A DNA stretch of 64,000 nt, taken from NCBI GenBank assembly GCA_934101115.1, contig CAKOPW010000006.1, positions 19,693 through 83,692 of the forward strand, written 5' to 3'. How positions within the stretch are numbered: position 1 is the stretch's first letter; every line of letters begins with the position of its first letter. The position numbers and the translations under genes are program-made. Below the pieces are notes generated by a model. The model was given only the letters and a program-made list of their open reading frames with translations. It made no database searches and was not told the DNA's origin. The DNA comes from an uncultured Bacilli bacterium. GTDB taxonomy: Bacteria; Bacillota_I; Bacilli_A; RF39; UBA660. Positions 18,032 through 27,870 of this stretch are shown in pieces.

Positions 18032-18091
18032 AGTTTACTCCTTTCAACTTATTAACGATTTAAATTAATAAAAAGTCACACTAAATAAAAA

Positions 18092-18111
18092 AGAACAAAA
18101 TTAATTGTTCT
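18092..18111 (-). terminator. Terminator of the interrupted host gene
   Basis: Stem AGAACAA / TTGTTCT (18092-18098, 18105-18111) with a T run on the minus strand, just after the stop at 18114. Confidence 0.7.
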
Positions 18112-18113
18112 CC

Positions 18114-19351
18114 TTATGCTAATTTTCTAGCTTCTATTTCAGCTGTTAAGCGTTCCTTTTCGTCTTCTGTTAATATAATTTGTTTATCAAGCTCTTCTAA
18201 CATTTTTTCATAATCACTTAAATCTAAATCCGGATTATTATCTAGTTCATGAAGCAATGCTTTAAAATCATTTTCTTCTTGTAAGGATCTATCAAGTACT
18301 TCATTTTCTTTTTCAATGTACATAGTTGCTGCATTCTCATACTCATCAATTTTATCACTTTTTTTATCAAACTCTTCATCAGTAACTTCATCTGTTAAAG
18401 TTCTATCTTGTTTATATAAATCAAACTTTATGTCCTCTATGCTTCTATTTTGTATTCTTTCATCACGAATTTTTTGCATATATTCAGAGATTCTTGCTTC
18501 ATATATTGAAGGAAGTACCTTACTCTCTAACTCAGGTTCATCCTCCTTAAGTCTTTTTATGGCTTCTGCGCGTATATTAATATAATCAGCATTTTCAACT
18601 AAAGTTTCATCATCACTTTTTTCAAACACTACTTTTTCAGCTGATATATTTTCATCTTTTAGTTCTTCTGGAGTTTTTTCCTCTTCTTTTTGTTCTTCTT
18701 TTTCTAAAGCAGCTATTTCATTTTGAAGAGCTTCAATTCTCGCAAAATTTGGATTACTTTGAACTTTTAAATCTTGTAATTCTCTTTTTTTAGAATCTAG
18801 AATACTTTCTTTATTCTTATCGTTTTCATTTGTTTCCTTTTTAGCGTTAATACGAGCATTTTCTACTGCCTCTTTGATTTCCTTATAATCAGTTTTAGCA
18901 AGACTTTCGTTTACTATTTTTACTTGAGTCTCATACTTTTCAATATATTCATCTAATTTGTTTAAAGTTTTTGGATAAGATGATTTAATTACTGAAGTAA
19001 ACTCCGGATTTTGAGAGATTAAATCTTTTACTCTTTTGAATTCATTTAGCTTTTGATCAAGTTCATTTTTTTGATCAACCATTTCCTTACTAGGTATTTC
19101 AAATGGTACTATGATTGTTGCTCCAAAAATATCTTGAGATTCTTTTAATCCATCTATCACGCCCATTTTCTTATAATGATTATAATCAAAGATTAAAGAA
19201 TCATATTCATAAGTTATTTTTATTTTATCCGTATTCTTTTTAGTTAAATTTTCTACACTTTGAAGATTATTTATTCCGGTAAAATAAGAGATAATTCCTT
19301 TATTAATCGTTGGATCAAATACTTTAGATGTTCTTAATGCTTGTATTGCTT
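18114..19351 (-). pseudogene. 3' part of the chromosomal coiled-coil gene split by the conjugative element
   Basis: The frame is open without a good start from the element border (QAIQALRTSKVFDPTINKG...) through MGVIDGLKESQDIF to the stop at 18114, ending ERLTAEIEARKLA. It is highly charged and helical, with likely coiled coils (EIAALEKEEQKEEEK). Its 5' part lies at 61638-61921. Joining the parts at the 7-bp core gives one frame of 505 codons (504 residues). Function unknown; no domain recognised. An internal Met at 19166 could start a shorter product, but no good ribosome site precedes it. Confidence 0.85.
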
Positions 19352-21112
19352 GGTGTTACTATCGGAACATAAAAGAACATTTTTTCCTTTATTTTCAAGG
19401 CTTCCACAATCAATTTCAATGTTCCTGTACTGACTGTTTTGAATCTCTGTATCAGTACAAGAACATTTTTCTGGATAAAAATTTGATAACTCAAGTTTTT
19501 TTCTTTTGTTATCAATTTCTAATTCTCTGTATATTGTATCGGCATTAAAATTGAAATAAATAATTAGTCTTACATGTTTTCTATCACCATTTATTTTTTC
19601 AACTTCTACTCTTTCTACTAATATTCTCATTAAATTAGGTAGCTGACTCTGTAAATCAACTTTTGATGTAAGTGTATTTCTAACTTCCGTTATTTTTTCC
19701 TTTAATTTTGTAAGTTCTGCATCAGGATTATTAAGTCTATCTATTTTTGCTTTTAAGGAATTAATTTCATTGTTAAACTTATCATTTCTTTTCTTAAACT
19801 CTAAATCATCAATCAATCCTTTAATACTCAAATCTAATAATTTATCCTTTTGCTTTTCTATTTTTATAATTTGATTGTTTATACTTCCTATATCATCAGA
19901 ACTCTTATTACTGCTTATAATATTCTCATATTCATTTATTACTTGATTTAAATATTCTTTTTTATTATCTATAAAATCACTAAATATTTGTACAAATATC
20001 TTATCTAGATAATCTTCCCTTAAGATTGGTGAAGCACAAGCACCAACCCCTTCAGTCTTATATTTCTTACAAGACCATGTAGGATTATTTGCTCTATTAC
20101 TTCCACCAGCTCTTATAAATACATTTCCACAATCCTTACAATATAATAAACAACTATATTTTGAATTCTCTAATGACTTTTCAGAATTTAAAATATGTCT
20201 TGCAGATGATTTTTTTCTCATCTCATGAAGTTCATTTGCTTTATTCCATAACTCCTCAGATACAATTGCTGGAACTCTATCATCCTTTTCAATTATTTGT
20301 CTTTCTTTTGGAACTTTTTTCTTTTTATGTGTTTTATAATTTTCAACCTCAGTTAGCCTAGCAGTATAATACCCTTTATATCTAGGATTAGTTAAAAATT
20401 TTGCCATAGTTGTATCGGAATATGGTTCACCTTTTGAATTTAAATATCCCATTTTTGCAAGATCTTGCCCTATCTTTTTAAGACCAACTTTTCCAGATGC
20501 ATAAGTTTCAAAAAGATATGTAATTATTGGTGCCTCTGCTGGATTAATTTCATATCTTCCATCTTTTTTGAAATATCCAGTTAAATTACCACCAATAAGT
20601 TTTCTGTCTTTAATCATTCTATTAACACCAAATTTAACTCTTTCTGATAGTTTTCTAACTTCATCTTGAGCCAAACTTGACATAATTGTAAGTCTAAACT
20701 CTGAATCCTCTTGAATTGTATTAAGATTATCTGATAGAAAATATACAATAACCCCATGCTTTAATAAATACTCTGTATATTTTATACTATCAACAGTATT
20801 TCTTGAGAATCTTGATATTTCTTTTGTAACCACCATATCTATTTTTCCTAGAGTAGCATCTTCAATCATTTTTAGGAATCTATCTCTATTTTTTACAGCA
20901 GTTCCACTAATTCCTTCATCTATATAACCACCACAGAATACCCAGTTTTTATTTTCTGTTATCATTTCTTCAAAATAGTTTTGTTGATTTTCCAAACTAT
21001 TTAACTGATCATCCTTATCTGTTGAAACACGAGCATAATATACTACTCTAAGTGGCATATCATAAATCGTTTTTCCTTTTCTTAAATCTTCTCTTGCTTT
21101 TTTTATATCCAT
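19334..21112 (-). CDS. Large serine recombinase (integrase/excisionase)
   Basis: 592 residues. The N-terminal resolvase domain has RVVYYARVSTDKDDQ with nucleophile Ser30 and DRFLKMIEDA and ISRFSRNTVD. A recombinase domain follows (about 170-300), then a zinc-ribbon (CLLYCKDCGNVF and WSCKKYKTEGVGAC, about 325-365) and a long coiled coil (about 395-465), the standard layout of transposon-type integrases. The frame crosses attL, so the final Tyr-Lys-His and stop are encoded partly by host DNA. In the excised circle the tail would change and continue (see findings). It catalyses integration and excision at the sites described here. Confidence 0.93.
   Translation of the reverse strand: MDIKKAREDLRKGKTIYDMPLRVVYYARVSTDKDDQLNSLENQQNYFEEMITENKNWVFCGGYIDEGISGTAVKNRDRFLKMIEDATLGKIDMVVTKEISRFSRNTVDSIKYTEYLLKHGVIVYFLSDNLNTIQEDSEFRLTIMSSLAQDEVRKLSERVKFGVNRMIKDRKLIGGNLTGYFKKDGRYEINPAEAPIITYLFETYASGKVGLKKIGQDLAKMGYLNSKGEPYSDTTMAKFLTNPRYKGYYTARLTEVENYKTHKKKKVPKERQIIEKDDRVPAIVSEELWNKANELHEMRKKSSARHILNSEKSLENSKYSCLLYCKDCGNVFIRAGGSNRANNPTWSCKKYKTEGVGACASPILREDYLDKIFVQIFSDFIDNKKEYLNQVINEYENIISSNKSSDDIGSINNQIIKIEKQKDKLLDLSIKGLIDDLEFKKRNDKFNNEINSLKAKIDRLNNPDAELTKLKEKITEVRNTLTSKVDLQSQLPNLMRILVERVEVEKINGDRKHVRLIIYFNFNADTIYRELEIDNKRKKLELSNFYPEKCSCTDTEIQNSQYRNIEIDCGSLENKGKNVLLCSDSNTKQYKH
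19345..19370. other. Attachment site attL (recombinase end)
   Basis: Core ATTGCTT at 19345-19351, followed by the element arm GGTGTTACTATCGGAACA (19352-19369). On the minus strand it reads outward TGTTCCGATAGTAACACC then AAGCAAT and the host sequence. The 3' end of the recombinase gene runs through it. Confidence 0.85.
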
Positions 21113-21154
21113 TGTTTACTCACTCTCCTCCCATGTTCTTAAAAAGCAAGATAA

Positions 21155-21403
21155 CTAGGATGATGACATGCTACCATGATTTTTTCCTATTGTCAAACCA
21201 TCATTAATCTTGTCTTTATATTCATTTTTCATTTTTGTCATTCTTCCAAGTATTGATTGTTCCATTAAACTAAAAACTTTTAAATCAATTATTTTACTCT
21301 CATATAATTCTCTATTTAAAATTAGTCGCCATTCTAATAATTTATACTCTAAAGGCAAATGTTTGGTACTACACTTTATTTCAATTTCATCTGTGTTATA
21401 CAT
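21155..21403 (-). CDS. Small SHOCT-like element protein
   Basis: 82 residues, no membrane segment. The second half (NRELYESKIIDLKVFSLMEQ, then SILGRMTKMKNEYK) resembles the short C-terminal helical (SHOCT-like) proteins found beside recombinases in Firmicutes conjugative elements. It lies between VirD4 and recombinase genes and may aid excision or be a structural partner; this is inference from position. Confidence 0.5.
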   Translation of the reverse strand: MYNTDEIEIKCSTKHLPLEYKLLEWRLILNRELYESKIIDLKVFSLMEQSILGRMTKMKNEYKDKINDGLTIGKNHGSMSSS

Positions 21404-21468
21404 GTTATACCATCCTCATCAAACTATATGAGATAAAGATATAAATAATACTAAATAAAGAAACGACA

Positions 21469-23478
21469 TTATTTATTCTTTTCCTTTCTTAATTCTTGTT
21501 CTTGGTTGAATGTGCTTTTTAAATGAATCTCAATAACATTTTTGCCATTATCATTATTACTTATTTCAATATGATATACTTTATTATCCAATTGTCCTTT
21601 TATTAAAGATTTTTCCATTTCGCCAATGTTTTTATTCAAACTAATAACAGAAAATGTTCTATTGTTTTTAGTCTTATATTCAAAATTAATAATGTTATCT
21701 TTTATAATATCTTTAACCTGTTCTATTGCCCTTAAAAGTTCTTGTTCTTCGGCTTCTCTTTGTTCCTTATAAAAATCTTTAGCACTCATATTTAATTCAT
21801 CATCTACTTTTTTAAATCTTCCACCTATTGGTGATTTTATTTGTTCAACCGTGAAATATGTATCATCAAGTTGTTTTAATGAATTAGCTTTTCTTTCAAT
21901 TTCACCTTTTTTATAACAAGAAAACTTATTATACATAACAGTATCTCTAAAAATAGGATAACCTATTATAGGAAATATTATAGTTTTATAATGAAGTTGT
22001 TTTACTTCATCTGGTGTAAGTAAATCTCTTGCCATTAAAGAAGTTGATTTATTACCATTATAGTCTAATAAGCTAAGTGATTGACTTATAGAACTACTTG
22101 ATATTGTTGTCTTACCTAACCTTTTAGATATTTGTTCTGCTGTATCTTGTGTATTTGTTTTTAAATAAATAAGACCACAGTTATCAAGTATTATTTGAGC
22201 TACCTCTTTACCATACACATTATCAAGTTGGGAGAATGATTGAATAAAGAAATGGAATCTCATTCCTCTACTTCTTGCAACTGATACTAATGCTTCAATA
22301 TCTGCAAGTGGTGGACAATTTGCAAACTCATCAAGTAACCAATCAATTTGTACTGGTAACTTTTTATTTTCTTTACTATTAGCAAGTTTTACTAACTCCT
22401 TATATAATAGTCCTACAATAATTGTAACTAATGTAAAATACACTTTATCTTCATCAGGGACTATTATAAATAATGCTGTTGCTTCTCTACCTAACAAATC
22501 AAAATCAAAGTCAGAATCAGATGTTACATTTGCTACATTAACATCATCAAATAAAGACATCTTTTCACCAAACACTGCTGTAATAGATTTATAAGTATTA
22601 TCACTTGCATTAAGTATTGATGTTAAAGAATCCTTACTTTTACTTCCGTAATCTTTCCTATCAATATAAGTCTTAAACTTATTAAAGTTTTTCTCTTGCA
22701 TTGAACTATTTTGAAACTTGCGGATAGATGTCATAGTAATCTGATTTCTTTTTATATTATTTTTCTTATATTCTTCTAAAAAGAATCCTATTAAACCTTC
22801 TAATAAATTTCTTGCACTATTATTCCAAAATGGATCTTTTTGCTGAGTTTTCTCTTGCATTATCATCGTAGCAAGTGAAGTTATTAATCTATTAGTTTCA
22901 GCAAGGGAAGTCATTGCTAAATTATTATATTTAACTTTATCTTTTTTACTTACAATAGATTTTTTTTCGTATTCAATGTACCTCTCATATTCTTTTATTA
23001 TTGGTTCCAATATATTAAAATGATTAGACATTTCTGGATGTCTAAAATCAAGTGTTAATACATTATATCCATTGTCCTTAAACATTTTTGAAGTTGTATT
23101 AAATATTTCACCTTTTGGATCAGTTATAAAAACACTCCTTTTATTCTTTGCAGTAGCAATAAATGAACACATAGGAATAACAGCAGTAACTGATTTACCA
23201 CTACCAGTTGAACCAAGATAAGTGTAGTGTGGTGTTTCTCTATCAAACCAAACATATTTAAAATCTTTACTAAACCATATAGGTACACCAGATTCTTTAA
23301 TATTATTAATTTTTTCTTTTTTAAAGTTTTTCTTAATTTCATTATAGGTTGAGAATCTTGCTGAGCCATATTCATTATTATTTTTTACTTTATGTTTTGA
23401 TATAGCTGGCTCTATAAACATAAATCCTACTATAAACAAAAGTAAAAGAGCTAACACAATGGTTAGCTCTAAAGACAT
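21469..23478 (-). CDS. VirD4/TraG-type coupling ATPase
   Basis: 669 residues. One N-terminal membrane segment (about 5-23) with Walker A GSTGSGKSVTAV (89-100) and Walker B WLLDEFANCPPLADIEA. The motif ARSRGMRFHFFIQSFSQLDN is typical of TraG/VirD4. It forms a hexamer that passes the relaxase-DNA complex to the secretion channel. Its start overlaps the upstream 86-residue gene by ten bases. A long charged C-terminal tail (about 540-669) probably binds substrates. Confidence 0.93.
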   Translation of the reverse strand: MSLELTIVLALLLLFIVGFMFIEPAISKHKVKNNNEYGSARFSTYNEIKKNFKKEKINNIKESGVPIWFSKDFKYVWFDRETPHYTYLGSTGSGKSVTAVIPMCSFIATAKNKRSVFITDPKGEIFNTTSKMFKDNGYNVLTLDFRHPEMSNHFNILEPIIKEYERYIEYEKKSIVSKKDKVKYNNLAMTSLAETNRLITSLATMIMQEKTQQKDPFWNNSARNLLEGLIGFFLEEYKKNNIKRNQITMTSIRKFQNSSMQEKNFNKFKTYIDRKDYGSKSKDSLTSILNASDNTYKSITAVFGEKMSLFDDVNVANVTSDSDFDFDLLGREATALFIIVPDEDKVYFTLVTIIVGLLYKELVKLANSKENKKLPVQIDWLLDEFANCPPLADIEALVSVARSRGMRFHFFIQSFSQLDNVYGKEVAQIILDNCGLIYLKTNTQDTAEQISKRLGKTTISSSSISQSLSLLDYNGNKSTSLMARDLLTPDEVKQLHYKTIIFPIIGYPIFRDTVMYNKFSCYKKGEIERKANSLKQLDDTYFTVEQIKSPIGGRFKKVDDELNMSAKDFYKEQREAEEQELLRAIEQVKDIIKDNIINFEYKTKNNRTFSVISLNKNIGEMEKSLIKGQLDNKVYHIEISNNDNGKNVIEIHLKSTFNQEQELRKEKNK

Positions 23479-23729
23479 ATATCCTCATCAATAAGTTCTT
23501 CAATATTATAAATATCATAATTACATATCATTTCATCAACTTGATCTTCAATATCTAAAACTATTTCATCTAAACTTCTATTATCATAAAATTTTACTTT
23601 ATCTTTGTTAGAATTTTCTAGTGCTACCCTTAAGCTTCCAAGTATATTACCTTTAATGGCACTATATAAATTATTTATTTCTAAATTATCTAATTCATTA
23701 TTTATTTCATCTAATGTCATATTCCTCAT
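23469..23729 (-). CDS. Small acidic element protein of unknown function
   Basis: 86 residues, strongly acidic (DEINNELDNLEINNLY; VDEMICNYDIYNIEELIDEDICL). Overlaps genes on both sides (23 bases upstream, 10 bases into virD4), so translationally coupled. No known domain. It could be an accessory of the coupling protein. Confidence 0.55.
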   Translation of the reverse strand: MRNMTLDEINNELDNLEINNLYSAIKGNILGSLRVALENSNKDKVKFYDNRSLDEIVLDIEDQVDEMICNYDIYNIEELIDEDICL

Positions 23730-24546
23730 TCACCTCTTTTTCTTTTTCCACTTTTAATAGTTCTTGTGATTTATTTAAAGAATCATTAAATAGTTTTATT
23801 TCATTATCTAATAAATCACTATCATCAATTTTATATTTAGAATAATCATAATTACTTTTTCTTAAATATTCTAAAAAATCATTAAGAATAAGTGATTCAT
23901 CTTTTAAGATTTTATTTTCCAAAAAATTATAATACTTTTTTATTTTTTTATAATGCTTTGTATTCTCATTAAAAACTAAATTGTTGTATTTATAATTTTT
24001 ATATTCATTAAGTAGTACAGGCGAAGATACAAATCTATCTCCTGCCCAAGAACCAACATACTTTTTATTTTGAAAATAATAATCTCCTCCACCTTGCTCA
24101 TTACCACACCCAGTTAATAGTGCAAATGAATTAATTTTACAAGAACCAATTTTCCTTGCATCCCTATCTATCCAAAAGTTTTGTATGGGTTGTTTGAATA
24201 AATCAACATATTCTTTTTTATCTAAATTATAAACATATCTAATATTGTTATTGCTTTTACTCACAACATTTTTAAATCCTTCAGCATAGCTATATATAGT
24301 ATGATTTATTCCTAATTCTTCACTTAACTTTTCAATTATATTAGCAGTATTGCTACTATCTGTTGATTCAGCATAATCGCCTACATGAATAACTCTATCA
24401 CCTTTCCATTCATTACTTAATAGTCTTAAAATATCATTACAATAATCATTACTAACATAGGAATGTTCCATCAACTTATATCCATGTCTATTCCTATCAC
24501 AAATTTCTTTTTTATCTACATTTACAAATTTATAATACTGTCCCAT
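23707..24546 (-). CDS. MGQYY-type element protein of unknown function
   Basis: 279 residues from MGQYYKFVNVDKKE; an AGAGG site 6 bases upstream favours this start over an ATG at 24564. The opening, plus GYKLMEHSYV, YAEGFKNVV and GGGDYYFQNKKYVGSWAGDRF, recur in proteins carried by many Firmicutes conjugative elements and phages. No biochemical function is known to me. The second half is helical and charged. Overlaps both neighbours. Confidence 0.6.
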   Translation of the reverse strand: MGQYYKFVNVDKKEICDRNRHGYKLMEHSYVSNDYCNDILRLLSNEWKGDRVIHVGDYAESTDSSNTANIIEKLSEELGINHTIYSYAEGFKNVVSKSNNNIRYVYNLDKKEYVDLFKQPIQNFWIDRDARKIGSCKINSFALLTGCGNEQGGGDYYFQNKKYVGSWAGDRFVSSPVLLNEYKNYKYNNLVFNENTKHYKKIKKYYNFLENKILKDESLILNDFLEYLRKSNYDYSKYKIDDSDLLDNEIKLFNDSLNKSQELLKVEKEKEVNEEYDIR

Positions 24547-25033
24547 CTTGTACCTCTTTTTCATTCTTTTTACTTAATTCTTGTTCTAGTTCTCTTTGTT
24601 CAAGTGAAACAATAAAATGATTAGAATTATATTCTCCATTTTGACATAATATAAATTCATTTTCTTTTTCCTCAAACATCCAACGGCCATCATAGTCTGG
24701 ATTATTCAAATCCATATCAGTTTCATATTTAATAGCATCTAAATCATTAAAATCTAAATCATTTTTTATACTTTCTATTTCTTCATTAAACAACTTTCTA
24801 GCATAGGATAAAGATGGTGTTACAGCTATTACATTATTAAATGATTCATCATTGCAAACACAATTACTTGTAATAACATAGACAATATTTTTTGAATTTT
24901 TTTCTATTTGTTTTATTTCATCATCTAATTTATTTAAAAAATGAACTCCATCACTACTCATTCTATCTTCATCCCAATATAAATTATCTACATATTCCTT
25001 CAACTTTTTCCAACTATTCTTATCTATAATCAT
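24530..25033 (-). CDS. Element protein of unknown function
   Basis: 167 residues, acidic, no membrane segment. VYVITSNCVCNDESFNNVIAV and PSLSYARKLFNEEI resemble small cytosolic proteins of conjugative elements. It ends with a Glu-rich helix. Three bases downstream of the methyltransferase gene, so part of the same transcript. Confidence 0.5.
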   Translation of the reverse strand: MIIDKNSWKKLKEYVDNLYWDEDRMSSDGVHFLNKLDDEIKQIEKNSKNIVYVITSNCVCNDESFNNVIAVTPSLSYARKLFNEEIESIKNDLDFNDLDAIKYETDMDLNNPDYDGRWMFEEKENEFILCQNGEYNSNHFIVSLEQRELEQELSKKNEKEVQDGTVL

Positions 25034-25036
25034 ATA

Positions 25037-25735
25037 TCATTCCTCCTTCGTATCTTTAATTCTTTTTAAACATATTTCATAAAAATTTTTATTTATTTCA
25101 AATCCAATATAATTTCTTTTTTCTTTGATACAGCAAACTGCTGTTGTTCCACTTCCCATAAAACAATCTAAAACTAAATCGTTTTCACGAGAACTATTTC
25201 TGATTAACTTTCTAACAAGTTCTTCAGGTTTAATTGTAGGATGATTCCATTTTCTTTTATCTTTAATATTTATTGGATAATAAAAAACTGTTTTAGCATC
25301 TTCATAATTTTTAGGTGAACAATATCCACCCTTGCGAAAGTATAAACAATATTCTTTATCACTTAAATATTTGTTATTAAATAATGGCAAAGCATTAGTC
25401 TTATTCCAAATAAGAATATCCATTTTGCACTTTCTATCTAATACAAAATATTTTATATAAAAAGGAATTTGCTCACCATTACAAAATATATAAACATTTA
25501 TTCTTTTTAAAACTCTAATTATTTCTTCAAGAATATTATAATCATATCCACCAGTTAAATTTGACTTATATAATTCATCATTATAACTATTAATACTTTT
25601 TGCTAAATCAGAATCATATTTAACATTATGGTTATTTATTTGATATGGTGGATCTATAATAACCAAATCTATAAAATTATCAGGTATTTTTTTAATACCA
25701 ATCGTACAATCTTCATTATAAATTTTATTAAGCAT
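25037..25735 (-). CDS. Site-specific DNA methyltransferase (adenine or N4-cytosine)
   Basis: 232 residues. The catalytic DPPY motif (VIIDPPYQINN, about 27-37) comes before the SAM-binding motif (DCFMGSGTTAVCCIKEKRNY, about 188-207), the beta-class order. HPTIKPEELVRKLIRNSS is the usual motif just ahead of motif X. No nuclease gene adjoins it, so it probably protects the element from host restriction during transfer. It overlaps the upstream helix-turn-helix gene by eight bases. Confidence 0.88.
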   Translation of the reverse strand: MLNKIYNEDCTIGIKKIPDNFIDLVIIDPPYQINNHNVKYDSDLAKSINSYNDELYKSNLTGGYDYNILEEIIRVLKRINVYIFCNGEQIPFYIKYFVLDRKCKMDILIWNKTNALPLFNNKYLSDKEYCLYFRKGGYCSPKNYEDAKTVFYYPINIKDKRKWNHPTIKPEELVRKLIRNSSRENDLVLDCFMGSGTTAVCCIKEKRNYIGFEINKNFYEICLKRIKDTKEE

Positions 25736-25991
25736 TTAATATTCCTTTTTTTCTGTAATAAGATGCAAATCTATACTTAAGCATTTCATTATAATCTAAA
25801 TTTAAAACTTTACTTAACCGAAATAAAAAGACACTACTAGGTGCCTTAATCTTGCCAAGTTCAATTTTATCTAATTCAGATGCTGATATATTAGTTAGTT
25901 TAGATAATTGTTCAAGTGTTAAATTATTCTTTAATCTTTCATTTCTTAATATCATTCCTAGTATTAATATAAGCATTCCTCCCTTCTTCAT
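25728..25991 (-). CDS. XRE-type helix-turn-helix regulator
   Basis: Up to 87 residues. The DNA-binding domain runs from MILRNERLKNNLTLEQLSKL through TNISASELDKIELGKIKAP. Start is uncertain: the ATG at 25991, or the later Met before ILRNERLK. Coupled to the methyltransferase gene, like a controller protein of a restriction-modification operon. Overlaps the short membrane ORF upstream in another frame. Confidence 0.75.
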   Translation of the reverse strand: MKKGGMLILILGMILRNERLKNNLTLEQLSKLTNISASELDKIELGKIKAPSSVFLFRLSKVLNLDYNEMLKYRFASYYRKKGILNA

Positions 25992-26097
25992 CTCTAGTAC
26001 ATTTACTAGATACTTTTATTGCACAAAATAAAAAAAGTGATAGTCCACAAACTAACACTATAAATATAATAAAAATTAACCATTTCCAAAATGGCAT
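25939..26097 (-). CDS. Small single-pass membrane protein, 52 residues
   Basis: MPFWKWLIFIIFIVLVCGLS begins a strongly hydrophobic segment (about 6-27), followed by a basic/acidic tail ending RNDIKK. A good ribosome site (AGAGGTG, six bases before ATG) supports translation. The tail overlaps the XRE gene in a different frame. Function unknown. Confidence 0.5.
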   Translation of the reverse strand: MPFWKWLIFIIFIVLVCGLSLFLFCAIKVSSKCTRDEEGRNAYINTRNDIKK

Positions 26098-26128
26098 TTT
26101 AATCACCTCTTTCCTTCAAAATAAAAAG

Positions 26129-26150
26129 ACTAGTTATATTTCAAACTAAT
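26129..26150 (-). terminator. Terminator of the ABC exporter operon (repeated hairpin)
   Basis: Stem ACTAGTT / AACTAAT then a T run on the minus strand. The 20-base core TAGTTATATTTCAAACTAAT is identical at 34477-34496. Confidence 0.7.
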
Positions 26151-26153
26151 CTC

Positions 26154-26171
26154 ACTGATAAATTGTAATTT
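26154..26171 (+). repeat. 18-bp direct repeat, left copy, flanking the ABC/TetR cassette
   Basis: ACTGATAAATTGTAATTT, identical to 28442-28459. The two copies bracket the ABC exporter and TetR genes in the same orientation, which suggests the cassette was inserted as a unit. Confidence 0.75.
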
Positions 26172-26898
26172 ATTTAATTTCTCTTTTTTTGATAATGCTA
26201 ATTCCTAAAACTATAAAGATTACTATATATATGATATAAAATATAATTGAATAATTTAAGTTTGCTAGACTCGAATTACTTAAAAATTCATTAGATACAT
26301 TAGTTATCCAATATTTGCTTATATCAATTTTCAATTTTGAGTCTACTAAAGATAATATTGTTTGTATGATAGATGGTGCAAACAAACAAGCAATTATAGC
26401 AGAACCATTTTTCTCTAAAACAAATGATAAAGTTGCAAAGAAAATTGTATAAGCAATTATTCTAAAAATACTATTAATAATGGAATATAACATAACATTT
26501 TCAAAACCTAATCCATTAATTCCGAATAAGCAAAAAATTACTATAAATGAAATTATATAAAATGAAAATAATCCAATCAAAGAAACAATATATTTAGATA
26601 ATAAAACTTGTGTCCTTGAATAACCTCTACCAATAATATTTTTTGTAGTTCCCTCATTAAAATCCAAACAACAAAATAATGCTATAAATATTGTACTTAA
26701 TAAACTTATTTCTCCAGATAGCAAATTTACTATTTGAGGCATAACTTTAATAGTATCATAGTTTGGAGTATTAAATGCACCTATGAAAGTTAGTATAGGT
26801 CCCATAAGAATAAGTAGGCAAAGGCAAACATAGAAAGATTTTTGTTTAAACATATTTCTAACTTGAAATTTAATTAATCTATTCATTTTATTCACCAA
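26170..26898 (-). CDS. ABC-2 type permease (exporter membrane subunit)
   Basis: 242 residues with about six membrane segments (for example FYVCLCLLILMGPILTFIGA and IIFYIIYIVIFIVLGISII). It fits the BcrB/lantibiotic-immunity permease type. It overlaps the ATPase gene by 11 bases and must pair with it. Likely role: removal of a toxic peptide or drug. Cargo of the element. Confidence 0.82.
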   Translation of the reverse strand: MVNKMNRLIKFQVRNMFKQKSFYVCLCLLILMGPILTFIGAFNTPNYDTIKVMPQIVNLLSGEISLLSTIFIALFCCLDFNEGTTKNIIGRGYSRTQVLLSKYIVSLIGLFSFYIISFIVIFCLFGINGLGFENVMLYSIINSIFRIIAYTIFFATLSFVLEKNGSAIIACLFAPSIIQTILSLVDSKLKIDISKYWITNVSNEFLSNSSLANLNYSIIFYIIYIVIFIVLGISIIKKREIK

Positions 26899-27781
26899 TC
26901 CTTTTCATAAAATATTCCTCTAAACTATCTAAATTAGGATATATAGCATTTACCATAATTCCAGATTCGACTAATAATTTATTTATATTAGAAGATTCTT
27001 TTATATGAGAGTTAATCTCAATAGAATTATTATTAACTTTAATATCTTCTTTAGGAATTATATTAACCAATTTACTTAGCGCTTGTTCAGTGTCATTAAC
27101 TTCAATTATTAATCTATTTTTACATTTTTCATTTAATTCCTTAGCACTTATTTCTTCTATTAATTCACCATTATTAATAATTCCATATTTAGTAACAATT
27201 TTAGATAACTCATCTAATAAATGTGATGATATTAGAAATGTAATATTTTTTTCTTTATTAAGTTTAACGATAACATCTCTAATTTCTTTAATTCCCTCAG
27301 GATCTAATCCATTTATCGGTTCATCTAATATAAGCAATTCTGGTTCACCTAATAATGCAATTGCGATACCAAGTCTTTGTCGCATACCAAGTGAAAAATC
27401 TTTTGCTTTTCTTTTACCAGTATTATCTAGACCAACCATATTTAAAATTTCATTAATCTTACTTTCGTCTGCTCCATAAAGTATAGAAAATCTTTTCATA
27501 TTTTCATAAGCCGAAGCATTTTTATATAATCCAGGGGATTCAATTAAAGAACCGACTTTTAATCCAATATCATTTATACTCTTATTATCATAATAAATAA
27601 CATCACCACTATCTTTAGGTGTTAATGATAATACAACTCTCATAAAAGTCGTTTTACCAGCACCATTTTTACCTATGAAACCATATATATCGCCTTTATT
27701 AATATTCATATTAATATTTTTAAGAACTGTTCTATTTCCATATTTCTTTACAATATTTGTTGTTTTTAATATTGATTCCAT
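26888..27781 (-). CDS. ABC transporter ATP-binding protein, BcrA/lantibiotic-immunity type
   Basis: 297 residues. Walker A GFIGKNGAGKTTFMRV (about 34-49), signature FSLGMRQRLGIAIAL (about 134-148), Walker B LLILDEPINGLDP and the H-loop SSHLLDELSK are all intact. The C-terminal 80 residues are the regulatory tail of the BcrA family. With the permease it forms an exporter, controlled by the divergent TetR gene through the palindrome at 27820-27837. Confidence 0.9.
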   Translation of the reverse strand: MESILKTTNIVKKYGNRTVLKNINMNINKGDIYGFIGKNGAGKTTFMRVVLSLTPKDSGDVIYYDNKSINDIGLKVGSLIESPGLYKNASAYENMKRFSILYGADESKINEILNMVGLDNTGKRKAKDFSLGMRQRLGIAIALLGEPELLILDEPINGLDPEGIKEIRDVIVKLNKEKNITFLISSHLLDELSKIVTKYGIINNGELIEEISAKELNEKCKNRLIIEVNDTEQALSKLVNIIPKEDIKVNNNSIEINSHIKESSNINKLLVESGIMVNAIYPNLDSLEEYFMKRIGE

Positions 27782-27819
27782 TTCAATCTACTCCTTCTTC
27801 TTTTAATTTAAAATAATTT

Positions 27820-27837
27820 ATGATACAATTGTATCAT
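27820..27837. promoter_or_regulatory. Palindromic operator between exporter and TetR genes
   Basis: Perfect palindrome ATGATACAATTGTATCAT in the divergent intergenic region, the expected site for the TetR protein encoded beside it. It would repress both directions until an inducer binds. Confidence 0.75.
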
Positions 27838-27870
27838 GATAAGATTATTTGTTCAATGGAGATGAGAAAA

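Noticed and set aside
25037..25991. Complete type II restriction-modification system
   Set aside because: A methyltransferase and an XRE-type gene are present but no endonuclease gene adjoins; neighbouring genes are typical transfer-element proteins.
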